A stretch of DNA of 64,000 nucleotides from CAVVYA01 sp963752345. Its GTDB lineage: Bacteria; Pseudomonadota; Alphaproteobacteria; SMXQ01. The position numbers were made by a program, and so were the translations under genes. The DNA is taken from the NCBI GenBank assembly GCA_963752345.1, contig CAVVYA010000014.1, positions 108,120 through 172,119 on the forward strand. Reading direction: 5' to 3'. The notes beneath the pieces were generated by a model that worked only from the letters and a program-made list of their open reading frames with translations, searched no databases and was not told the DNA's origin. This document shows, piece by piece, positions 1 through 12,204 of this stretch (position 1 is the first letter of the stretch; each line of letters begins with the position of its first letter).

Positions 1-637
1 AAAACTCGGCGAGTCGTCCGTCCATGAAGCTGATCGAATGCTCGACGGGTGTGGCCCGGTATTTTCTCGGCAAGCAGCTCATCGTTGCCTTTCCGCTGCG
101 GCGCGGCTACGGGGAAACCGGCGGAACCTGGGCCGAGAGTTACGGGTCCTGCAACAGGCCGAATTTCGTTCCCGCCGGTCTTGCGACGGCGGCCGACATC
201 GGTTCCGTGGTCGACTATGTGCGCGCGACTGCCTTACGTCCGCGGCGACCGCGTCATGGTATTCGGTCAATCGGCCGGCGGCTGGGGGACGATCGCCTAC
301 GCGAGCCTCAACCCGGACCGAATTCTCGGGCTTCGTCAATTTCTCCGGCGGGCGGGGCGCCAATTGCCAGACGGAGCGGCTGATCGATGCGGCCGGCGTC
401 TATGGCAAGACGGCGCGCCAGCCGATGCTGTGGCTCTATACGGAGAACGACGCGCTGTTCAATCCGCGGTTATCGGGCGCCATGCACGAAGCGTTCATCA
501 AGTCCGGAGGACAGGCAACCTATCGCTTGCTGCCGGCTTGGGGGAAAAACGGCCACGGACTTTTCTTCGGCAACAACGGATCGAAAGTCTGGGCCCCGAT
601 CTTCGACGACTATATCAAGAGCATCATGCCGCCGTGA
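1..637 (+). pseudogene. alpha/beta hydrolase, 5'-truncated and frameshifted
   Basis: Carboxyl part of an alpha/beta-hydrolase (esterase/dipeptidyl-peptidase-like). The coding thread moves through three frames. About 24-225 reads LIVAFPLRRGYGETGG, about 225-325 carries the nucleophile elbow GQSAGGWG, and about 325-637 reads NFSGGRG and then the acid and histidine region (LYTENDALFNP, NGHGLFFG), ending IKSIMPP. Two single-base shifts, near 225 and 325, join the pieces into one plausible protein whose start lies before the window. The pattern matches the indel errors seen throughout the bacterial part, so the gene may be intact in the organism. The substrate cannot be deduced. It precedes a Bug-type receptor in the same direction. 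Confidence 0.7.
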
Positions 638-827
638 CGCCCCATTTTAATACTCTTCGGCGTTTGCGCTATTCGCTTTATGGGATAGCGATATCCAGAC
701 ACTACTCCCCGACCCCCACCCCGCCCTGTCGCGGAATGCGCCGGCTTGATTCGCGACGGCCGCCGTGTCAGCCTTCGCGCGTAAGCGCCCGCAGTGGCGC
801 GGGACGGCACAGGCAGGGAGAGGCGAC

Positions 828-1862
828 ATGACGGGACGGGTGCGACTCGCGGCGGGGCTGGCGTGCGCCGCCGGGCTGATGATCTCGGCGGCGGCCAGCG
901 GCCAATCGGTCGAGGAGTTCTACAAGGGCAAGCAGTTGCGCCTGGTGATCGGCTCGCCGACGGGCGATTCCAACGACATCTGGGGCCGCCTCATCCTGCG
1001 CCACATGACGGGCCATATGCCCGGCAATCCGACCGGCGTGCCACAGAACATGCCGGGCGGCGGCACGCTGATCTCGGCCAATTACCTCTACAACATCGCG
1101 CCCAAGGACGGCTCCCACATCGGCGTCTTCTCGCGCAACATTCCGACCCAGGCGATTCTCAAGCGGCCGAACGCCAATTTCGACCCGCTCAAGTTCGGTT
1201 GGCTCGGCAGCCCCGAGCTGGTCAACCGGGTATGCGCCGCATGGCACGAGGCGCCGGTCAAATCGGCCGAGGAGCTGTTCGCCAAGGAGCTCATCGTCGG
1301 CGGGACGGGCGCCGGCACCGCGCCGACCTTCATGCCGACCGTCTACAACAAAGTGCTCGGCATGAAATTCAAGGTGGTGGAAGGCTACAAGGGCGCCGCC
1401 GACGTGTTCATCGCCATGGAGCGCCGCGAGGTCGAGGGCATCTGTCTCTCGTTCAGCCAGCTCAAGGGGCCGCGCGCCGAATGGCTCGCCCAGGGCAAGA
1501 TCCGCGTGCTGTTCAATACCGAGACGACGCGGCTCACCGACTATCCCAACGTGCCGACGATCTATGATTTCGTGAAGACCGAGGAGCAACGCCAGACGCT
1601 CGCCTTCCTCAACTCGGCGATCGAATTCGGGCGGCCCTTCACCGCGCCGCCCGATGTGCCGGCCGACCGGCTGGCCGCCCTGCGCAAGGCCTTCGCCGAC
1701 ACCATGAAGGACGCCGCTTTCCTGGAAGAGGCGAAGAAGCTGAAGTACGACGTCACCTACACGTCGGGCGACCACATGCTGGCCTTGCTCAAGAGGCTCT
1801 ACGCCACACCGCGCGACGTGCTCGACCGCGCCGCCGAAATGATGCCGGCCAGCGGGGAGTGA
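828..1862 (+). CDS. Bug/TTT-family periplasmic substrate-binding receptor
   Basis: 344-residue solute receptor of the tripartite tricarboxylate transporter (Bug) family, which captures small organic acids in the periplasm. I chose the ATG at 828 because a purine-rich stretch (gggagagg) lies just upstream and a signal peptide follows (positive MTGRVR, hydrophobic core, AAASGQS cleavage region). The mature start EEFYKGKQLRLVIGS and the motifs NMPGGGTLISANYLYN and VEGYKGAADV are typical of the family. No TctA or TctB membrane partner is nearby, so it is an orphan receptor, as is common in this family. A related but truncated receptor lies at 50603-51490. The ligand is unknown. Confidence 0.88.
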   Translation: MTGRVRLAAGLACAAGLMISAAASGQSVEEFYKGKQLRLVIGSPTGDSNDIWGRLILRHMTGHMPGNPTGVPQNMPGGGTLISANYLYNIAPKDGSHIGVFSRNIPTQAILKRPNANFDPLKFGWLGSPELVNRVCAAWHEAPVKSAEELFAKELIVGGTGAGTAPTFMPTVYNKVLGMKFKVVEGYKGAADVFIAMERREVEGICLSFSQLKGPRAEWLAQGKIRVLFNTETTRLTDYPNVPTIYDFVKTEEQRQTLAFLNSAIEFGRPFTAPPDVPADRLAALRKAFADTMKDAAFLEEAKKLKYDVTYTSGDHMLALLKRLYATPRDVLDRAAEMMPASGE

Positions 1863-1891
1863 CGCGGGTCAGACACGGCTCCGTAAGCGAG

Positions 1892-1920
1892 AAGCCCGAC
1901 GTAGCTCCGGGGTTTTTGTT
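1892..1920 (+). terminator. candidate intrinsic terminator after the Bug receptor
   Basis: An AAGCCCG arm and a CGGGGTT arm can pair with one mismatch around a short loop and are followed by TTTTTGTTT. It lies 30 nt after the stop at 1862, between convergent genes. The stem is modest. Confidence 0.45.
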
Positions 1921-1953
1921 TCTGCCGATTTGGCGTGGTGTTCTCTATTCCGC

Positions 1954-2928
1954 CTACAGCAAGATCACCGTGCTTCCCGTGGTCTTGCGCGCTTCGAGGT
2001 CGCGGTGGGCCTGCTGGATGTCGGCGAGCTTGTAGGTCTGGCGCACCTCGATCTTGACGATGTTGTTCATCACCTTGTCGAACAGCTCCTCGGCCGCGGC
2101 GAGCAGGTCGGCGCGCTTGGCGACGTAGGTCGCCAGCGTCGGACGGGTGACGAACAGCGAGCCCTTGGATGCCAGGATGCCGAGATCGACCGGCGGCACC
2201 TTGCCCGAGGACTGGCCGAACAGCGCCATGAGGCCGAGCGGACGCAGGCATTCGAGCGAGCGGTCGAAGGTATCCTTGCCGACCGAATCGTAGACCACCG
2301 GCACGCCTTCGTGCTTCGTCAGCTCCTTGGTGCGGCGGACGAAATCCTCGCGCGTGTAGACCACCGGATGATTGCAGCCGTGGGCATGGGCGAGCGCCGC
2401 CTTGTCGTCGTTGCCGACCGTGCCGATCACGGTGGCGCCGAGATGGCGTGCCCACTGGCACAGGATGAGCCCGACGCCGCCGGCGGCGGCCTGCACCAGG
2501 ATGGTATCGTCCTTCTGCACCTTGTAAGTGCGGCGCAGCAGGTAGTGCGCGGTGAGGCCCTTGAGCATCATGCCGGCCGCCTGCGGGTCGCTGATGCGGT
2601 CGGGGATCTTGACCAGGCGATCGGCCTGGATCAGCCGCACCTCCGCATAGGCGCCGAGCACGCCGGCATAGGCCACCCGGTCGCCGACGCGGAAGTCGCC
2701 GACGCCCTCGCCGAGCGCATCCACCACGCCCGCCGCCTCGACGCCGAGGGTCGCCGGCATGGTCGGCACCGGATAGAGACCCGTGCGGTAGTAGACGTCG
2801 ATGAAGTTGAGCCCGATGGCGGTCTGGCGCAGGCGGACCTGGCCGGCGCCGGGCGAGCCGACATCGACCTCCTCGATGCGCATGGCTTCGGGACCGCCGA
2901 AGTTGTGGATGCGGACGGCTTTGGACAT
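1954..2928 (-). CDS. qor: NADPH:quinone oxidoreductase (MDR superfamily)
   Basis: 324 residues, the usual length of zeta-crystallin-type quinone reductases. The N-terminal GroES-like domain begins SKAVRIHNFGGPEAM and contains LNFIDVYYRTGLYP. The Rossmann domain carries the nucleotide loop AAAGGVG, and the C-terminus reads HRDLEARKTTGSTVILL, a signature ending of Qor. The catalytic-zinc ligands of alcohol dehydrogenases are absent, as expected for this subfamily. It is cytosolic and reduces quinones with NADPH. It is followed upstream on the same strand by dienelactone hydrolase with a 32-nt gap, so the two may be cotranscribed. No frameshift is visible. Confidence 0.92.
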   Translation of the reverse strand: MSKAVRIHNFGGPEAMRIEEVDVGSPGAGQVRLRQTAIGLNFIDVYYRTGLYPVPTMPATLGVEAAGVVDALGEGVGDFRVGDRVAYAGVLGAYAEVRLIQADRLVKIPDRISDPQAAGMMLKGLTAHYLLRRTYKVQKDDTILVQAAAGGVGLILCQWARHLGATVIGTVGNDDKAALAHAHGCNHPVVYTREDFVRRTKELTKHEGVPVVYDSVGKDTFDRSLECLRPLGLMALFGQSSGKVPPVDLGILASKGSLFVTRPTLATYVAKRADLLAAAEELFDKVMNNIVKIEVRQTYKLADIQQAHRDLEARKTTGSTVILL

Positions 2929-2960
2929 GACGCGGACTTTCTTCTTTTGACTTGGCGAAC

Positions 2961-3656
2961 TCAGCCGAGATGTTTCTTGAGGAACTCGGCGGTGCGCTTG
3001 TTGGCGAGCTCGGCGGCTTCCTTGTTGTAGGTCTGGCCGCCGGTGCGGGCGAAGGCGTGATCGACGCCCGGGTAGGTGTAGATGGTCACCAGCGGATTGC
3101 CCGCCAAGGCCTGCTTGATCTTCTCCTGCTCTTCCTTGGGCACGAACTTGTCGTTCTCGGCGATATGCATCAGCAGCGGCTTCTTGATGTTGTTCGCCAT
3201 CTCGAGCATGCCGGCGATGCCGATGCCGTAATAGCTCACCGAGGCATCGACGTCGGAATTGCACGCCATGACATAGGCGAGCGAGCCGCCGAGGCAGTAG
3301 CCGACGCAGCCGACCTTGCCGCTGCAATCCTTGTCCTTGCGGATCGCATCGACGGTCGCCATCAGGTCGGCGACGCCCTTCTGCTGATCGAAGCCCTGAT
3401 AGAGGCTGAAGGCCTTCTGCCACTCGGCCTCGCTCTGGTCGGTGATCTGGATGCCGGGCTCCTGGCGCCAGAACAGGTCGGGGCAGACCACCACATAGCC
3501 CTGCTTGGCATAGTCGTCGGCGATCTGGCGCATCACCTTGTTGACGCCGAAGATCTCCTGGATCAGCAGGAGTCCGGGCGCCGGTGTCTTGGCGGGCTTG
3601 GCCTTGTAGCCGGTGAAGCTGCCGCCGTCTTTCGCGGTGATGGTGATGTCGGTCAT
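2961..3656 (-). CDS. dienelactone hydrolase family protein
   Basis: 231-residue alpha/beta hydrolase of the DLH family (carboxymethylenebutenolidase-like), with a cysteine nucleophile in GYCLGG (Cys121), a conserved Glu34 in QEIFG, and candidate Asp169 (ENDKF) and His200 (GVDHAF). Many family members act on lactones from aromatic degradation; others have no known substrate. There are no chlorocatechol genes nearby, so a pathway role is not supported. The start ATG at 3656 is preceded by GGGAG within 10 nt. It lies in the same direction as qor (downstream) and the Ogt gene (upstream), which suggests one operon. Confidence 0.88.
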   Translation of the reverse strand: MTDITITAKDGGSFTGYKAKPAKTPAPGLLLIQEIFGVNKVMRQIADDYAKQGYVVVCPDLFWRQEPGIQITDQSEAEWQKAFSLYQGFDQQKGVADLMATVDAIRKDKDCSGKVGCVGYCLGGSLAYVMACNSDVDASVSYYGIGIAGMLEMANNIKKPLLMHIAENDKFVPKEEQEKIKQALAGNPLVTIYTYPGVDHAFARTGGQTYNKEAAELANKRTAEFLKKHLG

Positions 3657-3686
3657 GGTTTTCTCCCTTCCGTTCGCGTTTTTTAC

Positions 3687-4202
3687 TTAGGCCGAAATGC
3701 GGAACCCGGGTGTCAGCGCACCTTCGAGTTCGAGCAGGAACTGCTTGGTGTTGATGCCGCCGGCGCCGGAATAGCCGGTGAGCGCGCCGCTGCCGCCGAT
3801 CACCCGGTGGCAGGGCAGCATGATGGCGATGGGATTGCGCCCGCAGGCGCCGCCCACGGCGCGCGGCGCGCTGCCGATCGCGTGCGCCAGGTCGCCGTAG
3901 GTCATGGTCTTGCCGTAGGGGATCTTCGCCATGCGGCGCCAGACGCGTTGCTGGAATGTCGCTGCCCTCGGGCGCCAGCGGCAGATCGAAGTCGCGGCGC
4001 TGACCGGCGAAATATTCCGCGAGCTGGTCGGCGGCGCGGCGCAACAGCGGTGTGGAGGCCGTCGGGCGCCCGGCAGCTTGTCCGTGGGGCGTCCGTCCAT
4101 CATGTGCCAGTCGAGCGCCACGATGGCGCCGTCCCGTTCGGCCACGGCGATCGAGCCGAGCGGCGTGTTGACGGTGACGCGGTGCGGGTGATCGTCAGTC
4201 AT
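3687..4202 (-). CDS. ogt: methylated-DNA-protein cysteine methyltransferase, two frameshifts
   Basis: Suicide repair enzyme that removes alkyl groups from O6-alkylguanine. It starts [18 protein letters not shown] and carries the acceptor site LPCHRVIGG followed by LTGYSGAG and ends near FRISA. The segment at about 4060-3955 is in another frame (LAEYFAGQRRDFDLPLAPEG, a recognised Ogt segment), so two compensating single-base shifts interrupt the reading frame. The stop of the upstream DUF255 gene overlaps its start as ATGA (4199-4202), indicating translational coupling. It is probably functional in the organism, with the shifts coming from sequence error. Confidence 0.82.
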   Translation of the reverse strand: MTDDHPHRVTVNTPLGSIAVAERDGAIVALDWHMMDGRPTDKLPGARRPPHRCCAAPPTSSRNISPVSAATSICRWRPRAATFQQRVWRRMAKIPYGKTMTYGDLAHAIGSAPRAVGGACGRNPIAIMLPCHRVIGGSGALTGYSGAGGINTKQFLLELEGALTPGFRISA

Positions 4203-6270
4203 TGGCGGCCCCCGTTGATTCGACGCGAATCCGTCAAGACACTGGTCAACTGACTGGCGTCCGTGATCGGCAGGGAACAGCTCGTGCCGATACAGACATA
4301 AGCGCTGGCTTTGCCGGCGACCACATTCTTGCCGAAAGCCGGATGGCTTTGCGGCAGAGCGTCGCGCGGGCCGGTCACCATGAGGACACGGTCCGGCAGG
4401 GACACACCATAAACGGCCTCGAACAGCGGCGCCATGGCCGGATCGTCCGTCCTCGCCGACGAGCACGACCTGCACCGCGTGCTGCAGCAGCAGGTTGTTG
4501 TTGAGCAGGGTCGGCAGCGGGAAAAAATTGCGCGCGATCTCGCCGGCGAAGGCGGAGATCGAGCGCCTCGGCGCGGGCGCGATAGGCGTCCTTGCCGGTG
4601 ACATAGAACAGCCGCGCCAGCACGCCGGCCATGACGCCGTTGCCCGACGGCGTCGCATTGTCGTGGGCGTTGCGCGTGCGCACGATGAGGCCCTCGGCGT
4701 CGTCGGCCGTGAAGAAATAGCCGCCGTTCTCCGGCGTCCCAGAAATGCGCGTCGAGCGCGCCCACCCAGGCCTCGGCATGGTCGAGATAGCTCGCCTCGC
4801 CGGTGATCTCGTGCAGCATGAGGGCGGCGCGCGCCATCTGGGCATAGTCGTCGAGCATGCCGGTGCCGCGCTTCGTTGCCGGCGCGCAGGCTGTGCACCA
4901 GACGCCCACTGTCCCTGTCGTCGTCGCTCATGTTTTCGCGCGACGAAATCGAACGCGCGCATCGCCGCTGCGACCCAGTCCTCGCGCTCGAACACCGCGC
5001 CCGCGTTGGCCATGGCGGCGATCATCAAGCCGTTCCAGTCGGCCAGCACCTTGTCGTCCCAGCCCGGGCGCACGCGCTTGTCGCGCGCGGCGAGCAGCTT
5101 GCGCCGCGCGTCCGCGAGCCGCGTTTCGGTCGCCTCGTCCGGCCATTGCGGGCGATGGGTGCGGTTGAGAATGGTATGGCCTTCCCAATTGCCGCCCGGC
5201 CGCACGTCGTAATAGCCCTTGAACACGCGAGGCCTCGTCCGGGCCGAGCACGGCGTCGATCTCGGCTTCGCTCCAGACATAGAATTTTCCCTCGACGCCT
5301 TCGCTGTCCGCATCGAGCGTCGCGGCGAACCCGCCGCCCCATCGCTCGGGCGATCATCTCGCGCAGCACCCAGCCGATGGTTTCGGCGATGCGCGCGGCG
5401 TAGAGCGGCGAGCGCGTCTCCTGCCAGACCAGCGTCAGGATGTCGATCATCTGCGCATTGTCGTAGAGCATCTTTTCGAAATGCGGCACGAGCCAATACT
5501 GGTCGGTGGAGTAGCGCGCGAAGCCGCCGCCGAGATGATCGTAGATGCCGCCCTGGCTCATCTTGTCGAGGCTGAGCGTGACGATGTCGCGGAATTGCGT
5601 GTTGCCGGTGCGCAGGAAAGCGCGCCACATCAGCTCGTAGTGGCTGGCGTGGGGAAACTTCGGCGCGGTGCCGAGGCCGCCGTGCACCGCATCGAACTGC
5701 TGCAGCATATGGTCGGCGATGCGATCGACCAGGGTCGCCGGAATCAGCGCGCCCTTTTGCGAATCCCCGAGCTTGCCGAGCGCCTCGCGCAGGTTGGCGA
5801 CGTTCTGCGCCACCGCGTCGGGCTGGTTGTGATAGACCTCGGAGACTTTCGCCAGGATGTCGCGGAAGGCGGGGCGGCCGTAGCGCGGCTCGGGCGGAAA
5901 ATAGGTGCCGCCCCAGAACGGCTCGCCGTCCGGGCGTGAGGAACATGGTGAGCGGCCAGCCGCCTTGTTCGCCGATCAGCGCCAGCGCCGATTGATAGAT
6001 CGTGTCGATGTCGGGCCGTTCCTCGCGGTCGACCTTGATCGGCACGAAGAGATCGTTCATCACCTGCGCGGTCTGCGGATCCTCGAAGCTTTCGTGCGCC
6101 ATGACATGGCACCAGTGGCAGGCCGCGTAGCCGACCGAGAGCAGGATCGGCTTTTTGAAACGCTTGGCCTCGGCGAGCGCCTCGGGGCTCCAGGCCCGCC
6201 AATGCACGGGGTTATCCTTGTGCTGCAACAGATAGGGGCTGGTTTCCTGGGCCAGGAGATTGGCGGACAT
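4199..6270 (-). CDS. DUF255 / thioredoxin-fold and glycosidase-like protein (YyaL/SPATA20 family), multiply frameshifted
   Basis: About 690 residues when frames are joined, the normal length of this family. The N-terminus [20 protein letters not shown] leads into a thioredoxin-like domain with the C-x-x-C motif ACHWCHVM and [15 protein letters not shown]. It continues through [20 protein letters not shown] and [11 protein letters not shown] (six-hairpin glycosidase-like region) and ends in another frame with [13 protein letters not shown]. At least four frame changes occur (near 5935, 5345, 5225 and 4900). Function is poorly defined for the family; a protein-quality or redox role has been proposed from the fold. 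The ATG at 6270 (MSANLL) is preferred over 6282. It overlaps ogt by ATGA. Confidence 0.82.
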
Positions 6271-6401
6271 GCGCGGATCCAATCGAAAGCGAAGATGAGA
6301 CGAGAAAGCGGAAGGCGAGCCGTTGCGGTCGCGCCGGCAATTCCCTAGTTTGGCGCGTCCGCTGGTGAGAACAACCCTCTTTCAACGAACGGCACGGCGG
6401 A

Positions 6402-7747
6402 ATGGACCGACAGATGAGCAGGGACGCGGGCGAGACGATCTTTGCCTTGGCGAGCGCGCCGGGACGCGCCGGCATCGCGGTGTTTCGCATCTCCGGCGCG
6501 CGGGCGCGCGATGTCTTTGCGCACCTGTGCCGGCACGCGGTGCCGCCGCCGCGCCAGGCGGTGCGCGTGCAACTGTTCGATCCGCGCAGCGGCGAGGCCG
6601 CCGAAGACGGTTTGGCGCTGTGGTTTCCCGCACCGCGCAGCTTCACCGGCGAAGACGTGGTCGAGCTCCATCTCCACGGCGGCCGGGCCAGCATCGCGGC
6701 GGCGCTCGAACTCTTGTCGCGATTGCCGGGGCTGCGTCTGGCCGAGCCGGGAGAATTCACCCGGCGCGCCTTCGAGCACGGCAAGCTCGACCTGACCGCC
6801 GCCGAAGGCCTCGCCGATCTGATCGACGCGGAGACCGAGGCCCAGCGCCGCCAGGCCCGCCGCCAGCTCGATGGCGAACTCGGGCGGCTCTACGAGGATT
6901 GGCGGGCGCGGCTGATGCGCGGGCTGGCGCATCTCGAGGCCGAAATCGATTTTGTCGATGAAGACCTGCCGGACGACGCGACCGCCGGCCTGCGCCAGGA
7001 AATCACTCATATTAATCAATGAGATAGAAACGCACTTGGCGGACCGCCATCGGGGCGAGCGGCTGCGCGAGGGCGTAAGCATTGCTATCGTCGGTGCGCC
7101 GAACGTCGGAAAATCAAGTCTTCTCAATGCCTTGGCGCGCCGGGAGGCGGCCATCGTCGCATCGCGCGCCGGCACGACCCGCGATGTCATCGAGGTCCAT
7201 CTGGATCTCGGCGGCTATCCGGTGATCCTCGCCGACACGGCGGGACTGCGCGAGTCGGACGATGAGATCGAGGCCGAGGGTATTCGGCGCGCCAGAGCGC
7301 GGGCCGCCGCCGCCGACCTCAAGCTCGTGCTGTGCGATGCCAGCGCCCCGGATTTGGACAAGCAAACCCTTGGCATGATTGACGAAACCGCGATAATCGT
7401 GCGCAGCAAGGCAGATCTTGCGCCGCCCTCGGCCGGCGATTCGGGATCCGGCGATTGCCGTTTCCGCCAAGACCGGCATGGGTATCCCGGCGCTCTTGAA
7501 GCGGCTGGAACGCGAGGTGGCGCAACGGTTTGACGTGAGCGGCGCGCCGGCGATCACGCGCGCGCGCCATCGCGCGGCGCTGCAGGACTGCCGTGTCAGC
7601 CTGGCGCGGGCAGCGGCGGCGTCGCAGCCGGAGCTCATGGCGGAGGACCTGCGGCTGGCGACGCGCGCGTTGGGCCGCATCACCGGCCGGGTGGGTGTCG
7701 AGGATGTGCTCGATGTCATTTTCAAAGATTTCTGCATCGGGAAATAG
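6402..7747 (+). CDS. mnmE: tRNA uridine-5-carboxymethylaminomethyl(34) synthesis GTPase MnmE, frameshifted
   Basis: MnmE works with MnmG to add the carboxymethylaminomethyl group at wobble U34. The N-terminal tetrahydrofolate-binding domain ([41 protein letters not shown]) is in one frame to about 7015. The GTPase domain ([29 protein letters not shown]) is in a second frame to about 7440. The last helical part ends with the diagnostic CIGK tetrapeptide in a third frame. Two single-base shifts therefore split a family-length protein of about 445 residues. It begins the mnmE-mnmG-rsmG-parA-parB cluster and is followed by two parS sites. Confidence 0.92.
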
Positions 7748-7754
7748 CCGTTCA

Positions 7755-7770
7755 TGTTTCACGTGAAACA
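7755..7770. promoter_or_regulatory. parS centromere site 1
   Basis: Perfect 16-bp palindrome TGTTTCACGTGAAACA, the ParB-binding consensus. It lies between mnmE and mnmG, 3 kb from parAB. ParB is expected to load here. Confidence 0.93.
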
Positions 7771-7796
7771 AACATGCGCTGCGCAGTCGGACTTCA

Positions 7797-7812
7797 CGTT
7801 TCACGTGAAACA
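7797..7812. promoter_or_regulatory. parS centromere site 2 (one mismatch)
   Basis: CGTTTCACGTGAAACA matches the parS consensus at 15 of 16 positions; only the first base differs. It lies 42 bp from site 1, upstream of the mnmG start at 7873. Confidence 0.85.
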
Positions 7813-7872
7813 ATCGGACCATGCTCATCCGCGCTTTTGACTTTCGCCAGCGCGCTCCCTACATTCGCCGCC

Positions 7873-9744
<1,872 letters not shown>

Positions 9745-9770
<26 letters not shown>

Positions 9771-10408
9771 CGGCCAAGCGCCGCTGACGCCCGAGGCGTT
9801 TGCCGGGCAAGTTCATGTTTCACGTGAAACAATGGCGCGTCTCGCAACCTATGCCGAGCTTCTGCGAAAATGGAATCCGGCCATCAATCTGGTGAGCCGG
9901 GATAGTCTGGCCGATCTCTGGCGGCGCCATTTCCTCGATTCGGCCCAGCTCGCCGACCTGATTCCCGCCGGCCGGCCGAGTCACCATCGTCGACATGGGC
10001 TCGGGGGCCGGCTTTCCTGGCTTGGTGCTGGCGATCATGGGCGCGGAGCCGGGGCGGCAGTGGACGGTGCATCTGGTGGAATCCGACAGCCGGAAGGCCG
10101 CCTTCCTCGCCACCGTCGCGCGGGAAACCGGTGTGCCGGTCGAGGTGCATAACAAGCGGCTCGAAAATCTCGGGCCCGTGGCCGCCGATGTGGTGGTCGC
10201 GCGCGCTCTAGCTCCGCTGGATAAACTTGTGGATTACGCGCGTCCCTTGCTCAAGCCGGACGGCCAATGTCTGTTTCTAAAGGGGGTGGGCGCGGAGGAC
10301 GAATTGACCGCCGCGCACAAAACATGGACAATGACCATCGATCGACTGCCCAGCCGTTCCGGCCCGTCTGGGGTGGTCCTGCGTCTTAGGGAAATTTCCC
10401 GTGTCTGA
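9745..10408 (+). CDS. rsmG: 16S rRNA (guanine527-N7)-methyltransferase RsmG, one frameshift
   Basis: AdoMet-dependent methyltransferase of 16S rRNA G527. The N-terminal part reads [14 protein letters not shown] and [11 protein letters not shown]. After a one-base shift near 9980 the AdoMet loop [11 protein letters not shown] follows, then [13 protein letters not shown] and [17 protein letters not shown] parS site is embedded in its 5' coding sequence and encodes HVSRET, a feature seen in other alphaproteobacterial RsmG proteins. The start overlaps mnmG by 26 nt and the stop overlaps parA by 8 nt, so the cluster is tightly coupled. Confidence 0.92.
9816..9831. promoter_or_regulatory. parS centromere site 3 inside rsmG
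   Basis: Second perfect TGTTTCACGTGAAACA palindrome, here in the coding sequence of rsmG and translated as part of HVSRET. It is about 570 bp upstream of parA. Confidence 0.93.
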
Positions 10409-11255
10409 TCAAGTCGTTAGCCCTGCCGCCGGCGCTTCCGAACAGAGCACCAGCGAGGCCCCGCCGACCCTGCGGCAGGCCCGCATCATTGCCGTCGCCA
10501 ACCAAAAAGGCGGTGTCGGCAAGACCACCACGGCGATCAACCTGGCGACGGCCCTGGCGGCCATCGGCAGCCGCGTTTTGGTTGTGGATTTAGATCCCCA
10601 GGGCAATGCCAGCACCGGCCTCGGCATCGGCCACGATCAGCGCCAGCGCGGCAGCTATGACATGCTGCTCGGACGCTACGGCCTCGCCGATTGCCACGTG
10701 CAAAGCCAGGTTCCCGGCCTGGATGTCGTGCCAAGCACTGTCGATCTAGCTGGCGGTGAACTAGACCTTATCGATATGGATAAGCGCGAGTACCGCCTGC
10801 GGGATTCCATCGGCCGGGTCCGCGCACTCTATGACTACGTGCTGATCGATTGCCCGCCGGCTCTCGGCCTGCTCACCCTCAATGCCCTGGTCGCGGCCGA
10901 TTCCGTGCTCGTGCCGCTGCAGTGCGAATTCTTCGCGCTCGAAGGCCTCAGCCATCTGCTCAAGACCATCGAGCGCGTCAGGCGCAGCCTCAATCCGGCG
11001 CTCGAGCTGCAGGGCGTGGTGCTCACCATGTTCGATGCGCGCAACAACCTCAGCGAGATGGTGTCCGCCGACGTGCGCGGTTTCCTCGGCGAAAAAGTCT
11101 ACACGACCGTCATTCCGCGCAATGTCCGCGTGTCCGAGGCGCCGTCGCACGGCAAGCCGATCCTGCTCTACGATCTGCGCTGCGCGGGCTCGCAAGCCTA
11201 CATTCATCTGGCGAAAGAAGTGCTGCAGCGCGAGCAGCAGGGGGGAGCTGCATGA
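10401..11255 (+). CDS. parA: chromosome partitioning ATPase ParA
   Basis: 284-residue Walker-type ATPase that moves ParB-parS complexes. The deviant Walker A KGGVGKTT (residues 36-43) and DLDPQGNASTGLG are classical, with LIDCPPALGLLTLNAL as Walker B region and VIPRNVRVSEAPSHGKP near the C-terminus. Translation starts at GTG 10401, overlapping the end of rsmG by 8 nt. The start carries a low-complexity tail of about 25 residues before the domain. Its stop overlaps the parB ATG (ATGA), typical of parAB operons. The frame is intact. Confidence 0.96.
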   Translation: MSDQVVSPAAGASEQSTSEAPPTLRQARIIAVANQKGGVGKTTTAINLATALAAIGSRVLVVDLDPQGNASTGLGIGHDQRQRGSYDMLLGRYGLADCHVQSQVPGLDVVPSTVDLAGGELDLIDMDKREYRLRDSIGRVRALYDYVLIDCPPALGLLTLNALVAADSVLVPLQCEFFALEGLSHLLKTIERVRRSLNPALELQGVVLTMFDARNNLSEMVSADVRGFLGEKVYTTVIPRNVRVSEAPSHGKPILLYDLRCAGSQAYIHLAKEVLQREQQGGAA

Positions 11256-12178
11256 CCGACGAAGGAGACACCAGGAAAGCGCGTCAGACCGGCCGGCAGA
11301 ATCTCGGCCGTGGATTGGCCGCGCTGTTCGGCGAGGAGACGCAGGCGGCCGACAACGCGGAGCTCGATCGAATCCGGCCGTTGAAAATGGTGCCGATCGA
11401 ATTCCTCCGCCCGGGACGTTTCCAGCCGCGCCACAATTTCGATCCGGTGCAGATCCAGTCGCTCGTCGATTCGGTGCGCGAGAAGGGCATCCTGCAGCCC
11501 ATTCTGGTGCGCCGTTTGCCGAATGAGCCGAACGCCTACGAGATCGTCGCCGGCGAGCGCCGCTGGCGCGCCGCGCAAGTCGCGCAGCTGCATGAAGTGC
11601 CGGTCACCATCCGCGATCTCGCCGATCGCGAAGCGCTCGAGATCGCGCTCGTCGAAAACATCCAGCGCGAAAACCTCAACGCGATGGAAGAAGCGGAAGG
11701 CTATCGCCGTCTGCTCGAGGAATTCCAGCACACCCAGGAAGACCTGGCCAAGGCCGTGGGCAAAAGCCGCAGCCATGTCGCCAACATGATGCGCCTCTTG
11801 TCGCTGCCCAATGCCGTGCGCGCGATGGTGGAAGCTGGCGATCTCAGCGCCGGACACGCGCGCGCCTTGATCGGCGTCGACAATGCCGAAGCCATCGCGC
11901 GCGACGTGGTCAAGCAAGGCCTCAATGTGCGGCAGACCGAGAAGCTGATCCAGGCGGGCCGCTCGCCGGCGAAGCCGGCCAAGGCCACGCCGCCGCCACC
12001 GCCGGCCAAGGACACCAACACGCTCGCGCTCGAACGCGACCTGTCCAATCTCTTGGGCCTGAAGGTTTCAATCTCGTTTCGCGGCGGCGCCGGCGAACTG
12101 ACCGTCCACTACCAGACGCTCGATCAGCTCGACGACGTGTTGCGGCGCCTGAAGAAACAGCCCGGCCGCCACGACTGA
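11252..12178 (+). CDS. parB: chromosome partitioning protein ParB
   Basis: 308-residue parS-binding CTP switch protein. It starts with the conserved [14 protein letters not shown], then the N-terminal domain with [14 protein letters not shown] and the CTP-binding GERRWRAA motif, an HTH region ([23 protein letters not shown]) and a C-terminal dimerisation domain. A proline-rich linker lies near residues 240-255. The ATG at 11252 overlaps the parA stop. The three parS sites in this window are its expected loading sites. It converges on holA with 26 nt between the stops. Confidence 0.96.
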   Translation: MTDEGDTRKARQTGRQNLGRGLAALFGEETQAADNAELDRIRPLKMVPIEFLRPGRFQPRHNFDPVQIQSLVDSVREKGILQPILVRRLPNEPNAYEIVAGERRWRAAQVAQLHEVPVTIRDLADREALEIALVENIQRENLNAMEEAEGYRRLLEEFQHTQEDLAKAVGKSRSHVANMMRLLSLPNAVRAMVEAGDLSAGHARALIGVDNAEAIARDVVKQGLNVRQTEKLIQAGRSPAKPAKATPPPPPAKDTNTLALERDLSNLLGLKVSISFRGGAGELTVHYQTLDQLDDVLRRLKKQPGRHD

Positions 12179-12204
12179 CGACGGCCGTCGCTTCGCGCGC
12201 GAAA

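Noticed and set aside
1930..4253. Long plus-strand frames of 366 and 433 codons
   Set aside because: They mirror qor, dienelactone hydrolase and ogt on the other strand and are rich in Arg, His and Ala without domains.
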